Below are positions 55,871 to 64,000 of a stretch of DNA of 64,000 nt, in pieces. Origin of the DNA: Rhizobium sp. NXC24. Lineage in GTDB: Bacteria; Pseudomonadota; Alphaproteobacteria; Rhizobiales; Rhizobiaceae. The stretch covers positions 93,501-157,500 of the forward strand of contig NZ_CP024311.1 in assembly GCF_002944315.1 (NCBI RefSeq), read 5' to 3'. Numbering within the stretch: the first letter of the stretch is position 1; each line of letters begins with the position of its first letter. The translations under genes and the position numbers were made by a program. The notes under the pieces were generated by a model that had not been told where the DNA came from, ran no database searches, and worked only from the letters and a program-made list of their open reading frames with translations.

Positions 55871-57328
55871 TTAGTTGACGGTCTTCTTGGCAGCGACCTT
55901 GACGACCTTGGCATCCGGCTTTGCGGCTACGGTTACCTTTTTGGCGGGAATGTAGCCGGCGCCGATATTGACGTTCAGAGAGATGTAGTCGAGAGCGCTT
56001 TGCTGAACCGCCTGGGCGAGGCTTTCCTGCGCCGTTGAAACGTTGCGCTGCGCATCGAGAACGTCGAGCAGCGAAGAGGCGCCGTCCTTGTAGCTTGCCG
56101 TCGAGAGTTCGAGGGCTTCCTGATAGGACTTCACCTGCGCCCGCAGTGCGGCAACCGTCTGAGCATCGCGGCTGACAGCCGACAGGGCGTTTTCGACCTG
56201 TTCGACACCAGACAGCACGGTCTGCTTCCAGACGATATACTGCTCGCGGCTGGTGGATTCGGCGTTCTTGACGTTGGCGCGCAACGCGCCACCGTCGAAG
56301 ATCGGCAGCGACAGGCTTGGGCCGAACGACCAGGTCGTCAGGCTGCCGCTGATGGACTTCGTGTGAATGTAGGACGGCGAAATCGAACCGCCGAGCGTGA
56401 TCGTCGGAAAGAGCTGGGCCTCTGCCACGCCGATCTGAGCGGTCGCAGCGGCAAGGTTACGCTCGGCGACACGGATGTCGGGCCGGTTGCGGATGAGGTC
56501 GGCCGGGACGCCCGTATCGACGCGGCCGCGGAATACCGGCTGGCTGCCGCCACCGTGCAATTGGGCGATAATGGTCTGCGACGGTACGTTCAGCAGGGTC
56601 GCGATATGATGCACCGCCTGGCGGTAGCTGATTTCGAGGCCTGGAATTTGAGAAAGCTGCGAATTGACGAGACCTTCGGCCTGGACGACGTCGAGGCGGG
56701 ACGCGGCGCCGGCGTCGAGCTGGAACTTGGTGAGTTCAAGCGTTGAGCGGCGGGACTTCAGGTTGTCCTGCGCGATCGAGATGAGGGCCTGATAGTAGCG
56801 GACGTTGACGTAGCTGTTCGCCAGATCCTGCAGATAGGTCAGGCGAGCAACGTCGACGTTGGAATAGGCCGCATCCAGCGATGCGTTGGCGCTTTCCTTG
56901 GCGCGACGATATTGGCCCCACAGGTCGAGCAGCCACGAAGCCGTGGCATCGCCGCTGGTGGTGTTTCGCGTTTCGGTTTCCGTACGCAGGCCGCCCTTCT
57001 GGCCGCTGGTCGTATTGCCGCCTGACACAAGGAGGCTAGGCATTCCGCCGGCTGCGGCCGAGACGACCTGCGCCTGCGCCTGATTGATGCGTTCCAGCGC
57101 CTGCTGGATATTGAGGTTTTCTGCAAGTCCCTGCTCAGCCAGGGTGTTCAGCTTCTTATCGCCGAAGGCGGTCCACCATTGTGAACTCGAGACGTCGCCG
57201 TTGATCTTCGTACCGCCCTCCGAGAACTTGGCCGCGAGGGGCATTTCCGGTGGCTTATGATCGGGGCCGCTGACGCAACCTGCCAGAAGAAGCAGCAGGG
57301 CGGGGGCGGCAGTACGAATGGATACCAT
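55871..57328 (-). CDS. NodT-family outer-membrane efflux lipoprotein
   Basis: 485 residues from ATG at 57328. The lipobox LLLLLAGC puts the lipid anchor at Cys18. Two repeated OEP domains (TolC fold) with WWTAFGDKKLNTLAEQGLAENLNIQQALERINQAQA, RPDIRVAERNLAAATAQIGVAEAQLFPTI, and LDVLDAQRNVSTAQESLAQA. It ends with an unusual Lys/Val/Ala-rich tail (KKVTVAAKPDAKVVKVAAKK). Normally teams with an RND pump and adaptor; neither is adjacent, so it may serve a pump encoded elsewhere. Confidence 0.92.
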   Translation of the reverse strand: MVSIRTAAPALLLLLAGCVSGPDHKPPEMPLAAKFSEGGTKINGDVSSSQWWTAFGDKKLNTLAEQGLAENLNIQQALERINQAQAQVVSAAAGGMPSLLVSGGNTTSGQKGGLRTETETRNTTSGDATASWLLDLWGQYRRAKESANASLDAAYSNVDVARLTYLQDLANSYVNVRYYQALISIAQDNLKSRRSTLELTKFQLDAGAASRLDVVQAEGLVNSQLSQIPGLEISYRQAVHHIATLLNVPSQTIIAQLHGGGSQPVFRGRVDTGVPADLIRNRPDIRVAERNLAAATAQIGVAEAQLFPTITLGGSISPSYIHTKSISGSLTTWSFGPSLSLPIFDGGALRANVKNAESTSREQYIVWKQTVLSGVEQVENALSAVSRDAQTVAALRAQVKSYQEALELSTASYKDGASSLLDVLDAQRNVSTAQESLAQAVQQSALDYISLNVNIGAGYIPAKKVTVAAKPDAKVVKVAAKKTVN

Positions 57329-57680
57329 CACATTATCCCACAATTCATTTTACATGATCACTAACTTACGGGGTCAGCGTGACCCCCATGTGTGTCGGCG
57401 CTTCTGTCTACGCAATACCAACAAACGACCCGAAGCATTCGGCGTCAATCTATCAACAAGTTTGCAATAGCACAGTGCCTTTTGCGATTTTTCGCGGCGG
57501 AACACGTGTGGGAACATGACAAATAGGGGGGTTCCGGTAAAAAAATTATGAAGTGTTGCAAAAAAATACCCTCCGCCTTGCTACTTTAAGCGGTAAGTGC
57601 GCAAAAATACCATATTTTGCGCAACTAAAGGACGGTGTCTCCAGACACTCGATGGGCGAAATGACCATTCGGACGGTTTG
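57329..57680. other. Spacer upstream of the NodT-type gene and downstream of purC
   Basis: About 350 bases, no gene. It has several A/T tracts (about 57535–57575) and the inverted repeat noted at 57598–57623. Confidence 0.45.
57598..57623. promoter_or_regulatory. Inverted repeat of operator type
   Basis: TGCGCAAAA–ATACCATA–TTTTGCGCA, nine perfect pairs, upstream (275 bases) of the NodT-type gene and just after purC. It could be a regulator site or a weak terminator for purC (no T-run outside). Confidence 0.5.
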
Positions 57681-58628
57681 TTATGGGAAATAAGGGGAGA
57701 GGTTTGCGCGAACCCTATCCCGCGGTGTTGCACCGCGGTCGTCGGGAACAAAGGGCGTAGCCGTGATCGCTTCGTAAGCGCGGATATACACCTTTGAGGT
57801 CTGCTCGATCAGGTCGAGCGGAATTTCGGGTATCTCGTCCTTGTAAGGATCGCACCGCTCGGTCACCCAGGCGCGGACGAAATCCTTGTCGAAACTTGCG
57901 GGGCGCGCGCCCCTTTCGAAGCTGTCTTGGTAACTGTCGGCCAACCAGTAGCGGCTGCTGTCCGGCGTATGAATTTCGTCGGCAAGAAGGATGTTGCCGT
58001 TTTCGTCGGTGCCGAACTCATATTTCGTGTCGACGAGGATCAGCCCCCGTTTGCGGGCAATCTCCTGGCCGCGGGCGAACAAAGCCAGCGCGTAATCCGA
58101 TAATGTCTGCCATTGCTCCTTCGTCAGGAGTCCATGCTCGATGATTTGCGCCGGCGTCAGCGGTTCGTCATGGCCGCCGTCGAATTCCTTGCTGGTCGGC
58201 GTGATGATCGGCTCCGGCAGGATCTGGTTGTCGCGCATGCCGTCCGGCAGCGTGATGCCGTACATCTCGCGCTGACCTTTCTTATAGAGCGTCAGGATCG
58301 AGGTGCCGGTGGTGCCGGCAAGGTAGCCGCGCACGACAACCTCCACCGGCAGGATGTTCAGCCGCTTGCCGACGACGACGTTCGGGTCGGGATAGGCGAT
58401 GACGTGATTCGGGCAAATGTCCTTCGTCGCCTCGAACCAGTAGCGGGCTGTCTGCGTCAGCACCTGTCCTTTATAAGGGATGCAGGTGAGGATGCGGTCG
58501 AAGGCGCTCAGCCGATCGGTGCTGATGATGATGCGGCTCCCATCCGGCAGGTCATAATTTTCGCGCACCTTGCCGCGGTAACAATTGGGCAGTTCCGGAA
58601 AATGGGCTTCGGAGAGAATTCGCAACAT
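57681..58628 (-). CDS. purC: SAICAR synthetase, long (ADE1-like) form
   Basis: 315 residues. It joins CAIR and aspartate in purine synthesis. Motifs: [43 protein letters not shown], and [11 protein letters not shown]. Typical bacterial PurC is about 240 residues; this is the longer, ADE1-like type, which in rhizobia coexists with a short purC in the purSQL region, so it may be a paralogue. The ATG at 58628 starts the family segment; it is the last gene before the spacer to the NodT gene. Confidence 0.9.
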   Translation of the reverse strand: MLRILSEAHFPELPNCYRGKVRENYDLPDGSRIIISTDRLSAFDRILTCIPYKGQVLTQTARYWFEATKDICPNHVIAYPDPNVVVGKRLNILPVEVVVRGYLAGTTGTSILTLYKKGQREMYGITLPDGMRDNQILPEPIITPTSKEFDGGHDEPLTPAQIIEHGLLTKEQWQTLSDYALALFARGQEIARKRGLILVDTKYEFGTDENGNILLADEIHTPDSSRYWLADSYQDSFERGARPASFDKDFVRAWVTERCDPYKDEIPEIPLDLIEQTSKVYIRAYEAITATPFVPDDRGATPRDRVRANLSPYFP

Positions 58629-58693
58629 AGTCACCAGTAGGCTCGTGCATCCGCCCGGCGGACGCTTCATGGTTGGACCCTTAACGCATAATG

Positions 58694-58717
58694 CCGAAAA
58701 TCGGAATCGATTTTCGG
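58694..58717. repeat. Short palindrome upstream of purC
   Basis: CCGAAAATC–GGAATC–GATTTTCGG, nine perfect pairs. The same core occurs widely between rhizobial genes as a REP-like element; here it falls between the SLC13 permease and purC. Confidence 0.7.
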
Positions 58718-58754
58718 ACGGGATCATCGTCATCCGTTCAGCGCGGCTGCGCCC

Positions 58755-60500
58755 TCAGATCCAGAACCAGCCGATCAACGCGAGCGCCAGGCCATAGCTG
58801 AAAATGGTCAACAGCCAGCCGGCACGCAGGAAGTCGGTGAAGCGATAGCTGCCGATGCTCATGGTTAGCGTATTGTTGTGATGGCCGAAGGGCGTGATGA
58901 AATCGAGCGAGGCGCCGGCCGCGACGGCAATCAGATAGGCGTTGGCGGAATGCCCCGCCTTGGCCGCCAGTTCGAAGGCGACCGGCGTCAGCACGATGGC
59001 GACCGTGGCGTTGTTGACGAAAGGGGTGATCACCATCGCCAGGAACAGGATGAGCGCTACACCGAAAACCGGTCGCTCGATCGGCACGATCGTGCCGAGC
59101 CCGCCCGCCAGCATCTCCGCCGTCCCGGACGTCGCCACCGCGGCGCCGAGCGGGATCATCGCCGCCAGCATGATGATGATCGGCCAGTTGAGATCGGCGA
59201 TCGCGGCGCGCAGGTTGATGAAGTTCAGCAGCGCCATCGCCAGGATGACGCCGGCAAACGCGATCTCGGGGCGAAGCAGACCGGTGGCGGCGACAAGCAC
59301 GCCGCAGGCGAAAATGAAAAGCGGCCAGAAGGAGCGCAGCGGCGGTGTATGATCATAGCTTGCGGCCAGCGGCAGGCATTCGCATTCCTCCAGTGCTTCG
59401 GCGATGGCGTGTCTCGGCCCTTCCAGCTTGAGGATATCGCCGATCGACAGCGTAAGATCGTCGAAGCGCCCTTCGATGCGCGGCGAGCGCATGGAAAGCC
59501 CGGTTATCGCAACCCCTCGCGAGCGAAAAACCTCCAGCGATTGGATGCGCGAGCCGATCAGCGTGCTTTGCGGCATGACTACCGCTTCGCTGCGAATGAA
59601 ATCGGATCCATAGGGGTCGGGATGGGATTCGAGCATCAGCACGCCTTTTGCCAAGAGTCGGTCGAACAGAACATCCGGCCCCTCGGCAAGCAGAATGTCG
59701 CCAGCCTCGATCGCAGTGCCTTCGACTGCGGGGACGAAGAGGCTGCCGCGGATCAGGGCATGCGGCTGAAGACCGAAGGCCCGGCGGCAGTCCACCAGCC
59801 GCTGCCCGACCAGGGGAGAGCCATGTGGTATACGGCGTTCGGTAATCATCTGCCGGTCTATGGCTTGGCCCGGCGCCGCATCCTCCTCACCTGATTTGGG
59901 AAACAGCCGCGGGACGGTTGCGGTAATCAAAATCACGCCGACGATGGCCACTGGCAGGCCGACATAGGCGAAGTCGAAGAAGTGGAAACCGTGTCCGGTC
60001 ACCCTCAGCAGGGCATCGCTGACCAGAAGGTTGGCCGGCGTGCCGATCAGCGACACCAATCCGCCAAGGAGTGCCGAAAAGGAAATCGGGATCAGCAACT
60101 GTCGCCGCGGAATGGCGGTGACATCGGCAATGCGCAGCGCCACCGGCAGCGCTATGGCATAGGCGCCGATATTGTTCATGAAGATCGAGATGAAGGCCGT
60201 CAGTCCGGCAAGCGCTCCGATAATCACAGAGGTCGGCAGGTCTGTTGCAAGCAGGCGATCCGCCAGCGCGCCGAAAAGCTGCGCCCGCGCCAGCACCTGC
60301 ACGATCAGCAGGATTTCGATCACGGTGATGACGACCGGGCTTGCGAGGCCGGAAAATACCCCTTCCGCCGGATAGAGGCCCAGCGCATATCCGGCAAGCA
60401 GCCCCGCGATCGAAACGACCTCGATCCGGAAACGGCCAAGACAAAACAGCGCCAGCATGAGGCCCAGAAGGATCAGCAGGGATGCTTGTTCGAACGTCAT
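58755..60500 (-). CDS. SLC13/DASS-family permease with TrkA-C domains
   Basis: 581 residues. Eleven or more membrane helices in two halves (ILLGLMLALFCLGRFRIEVVS… and the C-terminal LILFLAMVITPFVNNATVAIVLTPVAFELAA), with two cytoplasmic RCK/TrkA-C domains between (about residues 210–380). The C-terminal FITPFGHHNNTLTMSIGSY matches DASS-type sodium/anion symporters. Sulfate or dicarboxylate uptake is the family expectation; substrate unknown. Confidence 0.9.
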   Translation of the reverse strand: MTFEQASLLILLGLMLALFCLGRFRIEVVSIAGLLAGYALGLYPAEGVFSGLASPVVITVIEILLIVQVLARAQLFGALADRLLATDLPTSVIIGALAGLTAFISIFMNNIGAYAIALPVALRIADVTAIPRRQLLIPISFSALLGGLVSLIGTPANLLVSDALLRVTGHGFHFFDFAYVGLPVAIVGVILITATVPRLFPKSGEEDAAPGQAIDRQMITERRIPHGSPLVGQRLVDCRRAFGLQPHALIRGSLFVPAVEGTAIEAGDILLAEGPDVLFDRLLAKGVLMLESHPDPYGSDFIRSEAVVMPQSTLIGSRIQSLEVFRSRGVAITGLSMRSPRIEGRFDDLTLSIGDILKLEGPRHAIAEALEECECLPLAASYDHTPPLRSFWPLFIFACGVLVAATGLLRPEIAFAGVILAMALLNFINLRAAIADLNWPIIIMLAAMIPLGAAVATSGTAEMLAGGLGTIVPIERPVFGVALILFLAMVITPFVNNATVAIVLTPVAFELAAKAGHSANAYLIAVAAGASLDFITPFGHHNNTLTMSIGSYRFTDFLRAGWLLTIFSYGLALALIGWFWI

Positions 60501-60578
60501 GGGCGGGTCCCGGAGATTCGCCAGGACCTAGAATGAACCAGCCTGCCGGTCCTGTACAGCCCCGGCACCGAACTGCCG

Positions 60579-61262
60579 TCAGGCAGGCTTGTTCCAGCCG
60601 CCGTTTCCTGCTTTTTCAAGAATCGGCGTCGAAAACACGCCAACGATCCGCTCGCCCCACGGCTTGCCGGTGGCATTGAGCCGCTCCCGCCAGCGCTCGG
60701 ACTGCAGCATGGCCGCCCCGATCACGACAGGTTCGATGCCGCATGCGGCCAAAAGCTCCAGGCCGGAAACGATAGAGGCACCGCTCGAGATCACGTCGTC
60801 GATCAGCGCAACCCGTTTTCCCTGCAGGAGCGGCAGCATGCGCGGGTCTATATAAAGACGTTTTTCCTGGTTCGGCGTCGTAATGGAGGAAAGCGAAACC
60901 GACAGATCCTCGCGATACCAGAACTTACGCGAGGTGCCGAGCGGCACATAACGCTGATGGCCGAGGACCCGGGCAACCGCGCTTGCCAGCGTCAGCCCGA
61001 GGGTCGCCAGTCCGGCGACGACATCGACATCATGCGCGGCAATGCGCACGGCAAGCGCTTCGGCCAGCGCGTCCTGCACAGGAAAACTTGCCTGATTGAT
61101 GATCAGCGAAGCGAGCGCATGGTCGCCATCGGCGAGCAGCCGGATCGGCAGGCGCAACTGCCGCCCATCGGGCAGTTCCGCCACATAGAAATCGCGGAAT
61201 TCACTGATTGCATCAAAGCTTCGCGGCGGATCAATCTCCTGCCAGAAATCATGAGGCTGCAT
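60579..61262 (-). CDS. Phosphoribosyltransferase-type protein
   Basis: 227 residues. The PRPP site VALIDDVISSGASIVSGLELL is clear, preceded by ARVLGHQRYVPLGTSRKFWYREDLSVSLSSITTP. The N-terminus (HDFWQEIDPPRSFDAISEFRDFYVAEL) is unique to a small rhizobial group; it could be adenine-phosphoribosyltransferase-like, but the base specificity is not visible. Its start overlaps the pseudouridine synthase gene by 14 bases. Confidence 0.85.
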   Translation of the reverse strand: MQPHDFWQEIDPPRSFDAISEFRDFYVAELPDGRQLRLPIRLLADGDHALASLIINQASFPVQDALAEALAVRIAAHDVDVVAGLATLGLTLASAVARVLGHQRYVPLGTSRKFWYREDLSVSLSSITTPNQEKRLYIDPRMLPLLQGKRVALIDDVISSGASIVSGLELLAACGIEPVVIGAAMLQSERWRERLNATGKPWGERIVGVFSTPILEKAGNGGWNKPA

Positions 61263-62085
61263 CGCGTCCGGCCTTCAGTCCATTTCGTCCGTTCTTTTCC
61301 ATGCCCGCCCGGCGGCGAAGTCCGACAATCTCGGCTTCCGTCAGCGCCCGGACCGCGCCTTTCGCAAGGTCGCCGAGCGCGATGTCGCCAAAGGAGACGC
61401 GCACCAGCCGCAGACATTCTATGTCGAGAGCCTCCAGCATCCGCCGAATCTGCCGGTTGCGCCCCTCCCTGAGCTCGACTTCGATCCAGCCATTGCGGTC
61501 GCCACTGCGCAGCAGACGGGCGGAGATGGCCGTCAGAAGTTCGCCATCGTCGACGATCCCCCGTTCCATACGGCTCAAGAGCTCCTGGTCCATGATGCGG
61601 TTAACCTGCACATGATAGATCTTACTCACATGCGTGACAGGATCGAGCAGCGCCTGCGCCAGCACGGTATCATTGGTGAAGAGAAGCAGCCCTTCGCTTG
61701 CCTTGTCCAGCCGTCCGACCGGCGCTAGATGCCGGGCGTCGATATCCCTCAGACAGTCGTAGACCGTCGGCCGGCCCTCGGGATCGTCGCGTGTCGTCAC
61801 CAGACCGCGCGGCTTGTTCAGCATGAAATAAAGCTTCTTTTCCGCCGAGATTTCGATGCCGTCGACGGCAATCCGCGCCCGGTCGAGATCGATCCAGGCA
61901 GCCGGATCGGTAATCTTGCGGCCATCGACTGTAACGCGGCCGGCAGCGATCAACCCTTCGGCCTGGGTACGCGAGCAATAGCCGAGCTTCGACAGCGCCC
62001 GCGGCAGGGTCACGCGCTTACCCTCCGCCTCCTGCCGGGCCTTCCCCGCCTTGCCCGATCTTTGCGGCGCACGCCTTTGGCTCAC
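61249..62085 (-). CDS. RsuA/RluB-family pseudouridine synthase
   Basis: 278 residues. S4 RNA-binding domain (VTLPRALSKLGYCSRTQAEGLIAAGRVTVDGRKITDPA) and catalytic core with Asp in GRLDKASEGLLLFTND. It makes pseudouridine in 16S or 23S rRNA; RsuA versus RluB/RluF cannot be fixed by eye. The stop lies inside the next gene's start region, so the two genes are coupled. Confidence 0.9.
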   Translation of the reverse strand: MSQRRAPQRSGKAGKARQEAEGKRVTLPRALSKLGYCSRTQAEGLIAAGRVTVDGRKITDPAAWIDLDRARIAVDGIEISAEKKLYFMLNKPRGLVTTRDDPEGRPTVYDCLRDIDARHLAPVGRLDKASEGLLLFTNDTVLAQALLDPVTHVSKIYHVQVNRIMDQELLSRMERGIVDDGELLTAISARLLRSGDRNGWIEVELREGRNRQIRRMLEALDIECLRLVRVSFGDIALGDLAKGAVRALTEAEIVGLRRRAGMEKNGRNGLKAGRDAAS

Positions 62086-62440
62086 CCCGTTGCCTCGTCC
62101 TTGTTGTGTCGATGGTTAGGCGTACCGGCCCGATAAAGCATGAGGCCAATCCTTCGCACGACGAACGTCGCGACGCAAATCGCGTCAAAGGGAAACACAC
62201 AGGAGAGACAGGGCTCGCGCCTTGTCAACGCGAGCCCTGCCGGCGGACCGGAGCGGCGATGGGTCGGGTGCGGCGGTGCCGGGGTAGCTGCCGCCGCCCG
62301 CTCCGGAGGGGGGCCGTCGCGGCGAAACCTGCATGGCGTCTGTTGCCGGAATTTTTCAGAATGGCGGAAATTTGTTACAGTTTGTATCACCGGCCGTTTC
62401 CCTGTTGTCAAAACCGCCCTTCGCCTCACATGGATGATCC
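62086..62440. other. Spacer upstream of the two-component genes
   Basis: 355 bases without a supported gene. It contains the hairpin AGGGCTCGCG (62210–62219) / CGCGAGCCCT (62229–62238), ten perfect pairs without a T-run. It is GC-rich and shares the divergent start region of the pseudouridine synthase and response regulator. Confidence 0.5.
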
Positions 62441-63160
62441 ATGGTTTCTGCATCGCTTCTTCTGGTCGAGGACGACCGCGAAATTCGGGCGCTTCTGGAG
62501 GAGTTCCTGAGCCGCGAGGGTTTTGCCGTCGAGGCGGTCGAAAGTGCCGCCGCCATGGATCGCGCGCTGGCCAGGGGTTTTCCCGATCTCATCATTCTCG
62601 ATCTGATGCTGCCGGGCGAGGATGGCCTTTCTGCTTGCCGTCGCATACGGGCGCGCAGCCAGGTGCCGATCCTGATGCTGACGGCGAAGTCCGATGATAT
62701 CGACCGCATCCTCGGCCTGGAAATGGGCGCCGACGATTATCTCGGCAAACCTTTCAATCCGCGCGAGCTTTTGGCGCGCATCCGCGCCATCCTGCGCCGC
62801 GCCGGCCCCGAACGCCCCGAGGAGGGCGGCGGTCCGCGCCGACGCAAGAGTTTTGCGGGCCTCATCGTCGATCTCGACGGCAGGGCGATCGAGATCGAAG
62901 GCGAGGGGCCGGTGCGCCTGACGACTGCGGAATTCGATCTGCTTGTCTGTTTCCTGGAGCGGCCGCGCCGGGTGCTGTCGCGCGACCAATTGCTGGACTG
63001 GACGCGCGGACGCGGCGCCGATCCTTTCGATCGCACCATTGACGTGACCGTCTCGCGCCTGCGCACCAAGCTTGCGCACTATTTGCCCGATGGCGCACAG
63101 GTCATCACTACCGTGCGCAATGCCGGCTACCTTCTGACCGTCGATGTGAGGGATGTCTGA
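62441..63160 (+). CDS. OmpR-family response regulator
   Basis: 239 residues. Receiver domain with acidic pair Asp11-Asp12, phosphoacceptor Asp54 (LIILDLMLPGEDGL) and Lys near 107 (YLGKPFNPREL). Winged-helix DNA-binding domain with LTTAEFDLLVCFLERPRRVLSRDQLL and RTIDVTVSRLRTKL. The sensor kinase starts three bases downstream, so they form one operon. The signal is not known. Confidence 0.95.
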   Translation: MVSASLLLVEDDREIRALLEEFLSREGFAVEAVESAAAMDRALARGFPDLIILDLMLPGEDGLSACRRIRARSQVPILMLTAKSDDIDRILGLEMGADDYLGKPFNPRELLARIRAILRRAGPERPEEGGGPRRRKSFAGLIVDLDGRAIEIEGEGPVRLTTAEFDLLVCFLERPRRVLSRDQLLDWTRGRGADPFDRTIDVTVSRLRTKLAHYLPDGAQVITTVRNAGYLLTVDVRDV

Positions 63161-63163
63161 ACC

Positions 63164-64000
63164 ATGCTGAAACTTGGTCTCGTTTCCCGCATCATCATGA
63201 TCGTCGCCGTGGCGCTGTTCATTATCCAGCTCGCCGCCTTCGTTGCCGCCAGTTTGAAACCGGACTCGCCGCTCAGTCATCAGCTATCGCCGGCGATGCA
63301 GGTCAAGTCGGCAGTACGCCTCCTCGATGCCATTCCGCCCGAGGCGCAGGAGCAGGCCGTACGGGCACTGAACACTACCGGTCTGGATCTGCGCTTGGTC
63401 GATGCCGCGGCGCCCGCGCAAAGTGATGCAGCCGACCCGACGCTTGGCCGCAAACTGGCCCGCGAACTTGCCAATTTCGCGCTCGGCGACCGCTATTTCA
63501 GCCTGCGCTCGCTGCCCGAACGGCCGCAGGGCTGGTTTTCGGTCGGTGCTCCCGACCGGACGATCGAAGTGTCGATCGGCGTTGCCGGCGGCAAGGTTGC
63601 CGTCTTCAGCCTAGCCGATACGCCGACGGTGCGGCTGCGCGGTGTTCCCGTGGGTTTCATGGCCGGGCTTCTCGGCGTGTTGGTGGCGGTGATCGCGGTC
63701 GTCGCCGTGGCCCGCGAGACCCGGCCACTGACGCGCCTGTCGCGCACTGTCAATTCTATCGGCAAAGGCCTGCAACCGATTGATATTCCGGAACGGGGCG
63801 CTTGCGAACTGCGTATGCTGATCCGCGCCATCAATGGCATGCAGTTGCGCATCGCCGCCCTGATCAACAACCGCACCCTTATACTCGGGGCGATCTCCCA
63901 TGATCTCAGAACCTATCTCACCCGTTTTCGTCTGCGCATGGAGATGATGCCGGATACGCCGCATCGCGAGCGGGCGATTGCCGATATCGAGGCCATGCAG
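63164..64000 (+). CDS. Sensor histidine kinase, C-terminus cut off by window end
   Basis: 279 residues are visible, open to the window edge. Layout: membrane helix (about 9–30), periplasmic domain (31–160), second helix (163–184), HAMP-type linker (RETRPLTRLSRTVNSIGKGL), then the phosphoacceptor His246 in the H-box GAISHDLRTYLTRFRLRME. The ATPase domain lies beyond 64000. Its start is three bases after the response regulator stop. Confidence 0.92.
   Translation, partial: MLKLGLVSRIIMIVAVALFIIQLAAFVAASLKPDSPLSHQLSPAMQVKSAVRLLDAIPPEAQEQAVRALNTTGLDLRLVDAAAPAQSDAADPTLGRKLARELANFALGDRYFSLRSLPERPQGWFSVGAPDRTIEVSIGVAGGKVAVFSLADTPTVRLRGVPVGFMAGLLGVLVAVIAVVAVARETRPLTRLSRTVNSIGKGLQPIDIPERGACELRMLIRAINGMQLRIAALINNRTLILGAISHDLRTYLTRFRLRMEMMPDTPHRERAIADIEAMQ

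Overview
The window is chromosomal DNA of a Rhizobium-type alphaproteobacterium. The main evidence is a CP4/class II-like AroA, an irr–fabA–fabB–fabI block, an Irr without the N-terminal heme motif, the rimP–nusA–ylxR–infB…rbfA–truB…rpsO–pnp block, an SRP RNA–dnaX–ybaB–recR block, DUF982 and FYDLN-type small proteins, and GC-rich coding with rhizobial palindromic repeats. About 55 protein genes, one tRNA and one SRP RNA can be supported. No insertion sequence, prophage, integrase or CRISPR array is visible; almost all of it is conserved core genome.

Layout. 1–1.8 kb: aroA (cut by the window start), a FYDLN-type acidic protein and tRNA-Ala(GGC). 2.0–3.6 kb: two AT-richer unknown genes next to the tRNA, the most accessory-looking stretch. 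3.7–6.4 kb: ydcF-like, a secreted hypothetical, a TRIC-type channel, irr. 6.7–9.3 kb: the unsaturated fatty acid genes fabA-fabB-fabI. 9.3–12.4 kb: GNAT, acyltransferase-3, RsmC-like. 12.7–24.6 kb, all on the minus strand apart from small sites: the translation/transcription block from rimP down to pnp, with terminators splitting it into sub-operons and two foreign members (a YcxB-like membrane protein and an alpha/beta hydrolase). 25–34 kb: ABM-type protein, lytic transglycosylase, recR, MOSC, hydrolase, Lrp, YbaB, DnaX, SRP RNA, HIT-NudC-YafY. 34–43 kb: VOC proteins amid repeats, pheA-kdsB, cycM, patatin, AEC permease, a probable structured small RNA, adenosine kinase, CadD-like, SH3 protein. 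43–53 kb: dehydrogenase, recF–thiF/moeB-like–GNAT, dnaJ, dnaK, PBP1A. 53–57 kb: small stress-type proteins, an SH3 plus Arg/Asp/Asn-rich protein, a NodT-type outer-membrane lipoprotein. 57.6–64 kb: purC, SLC13 permease, phosphoribosyltransferase, RsuA-type pseudouridine synthase, and an OmpR-type response regulator with its sensor kinase running off the end.

Functional links. FabA/FabB/FabI form one fatty acid route beside the iron regulator Irr. RimP, NusA, IF2, RbfA, TruB, S15 and PNPase cover ribosome maturation, transcription elongation and RNA decay. DnaX, RecR and YbaB are a replication/repair group; DnaK/DnaJ are the Hsp70 pair.

Items most worth a second look: (i) the tRNA-adjacent two-gene membrane module at 2017–3568, (ii) a structured RNA with its own terminator at about 40455–40620 on the minus strand, (iii) a promoter plus attenuator-like hairpin before rimP-nusA, (iv) an orphan plus-strand terminator at 55.7 kb, (v) an extracytoplasmic-stress-type promoter before a 62-residue protein at 53 kb, and (vi) three proteins that have lost zinc-binding cysteines normal for their families (FYDLN protein, DnaX, ThiF/MoeB-like).
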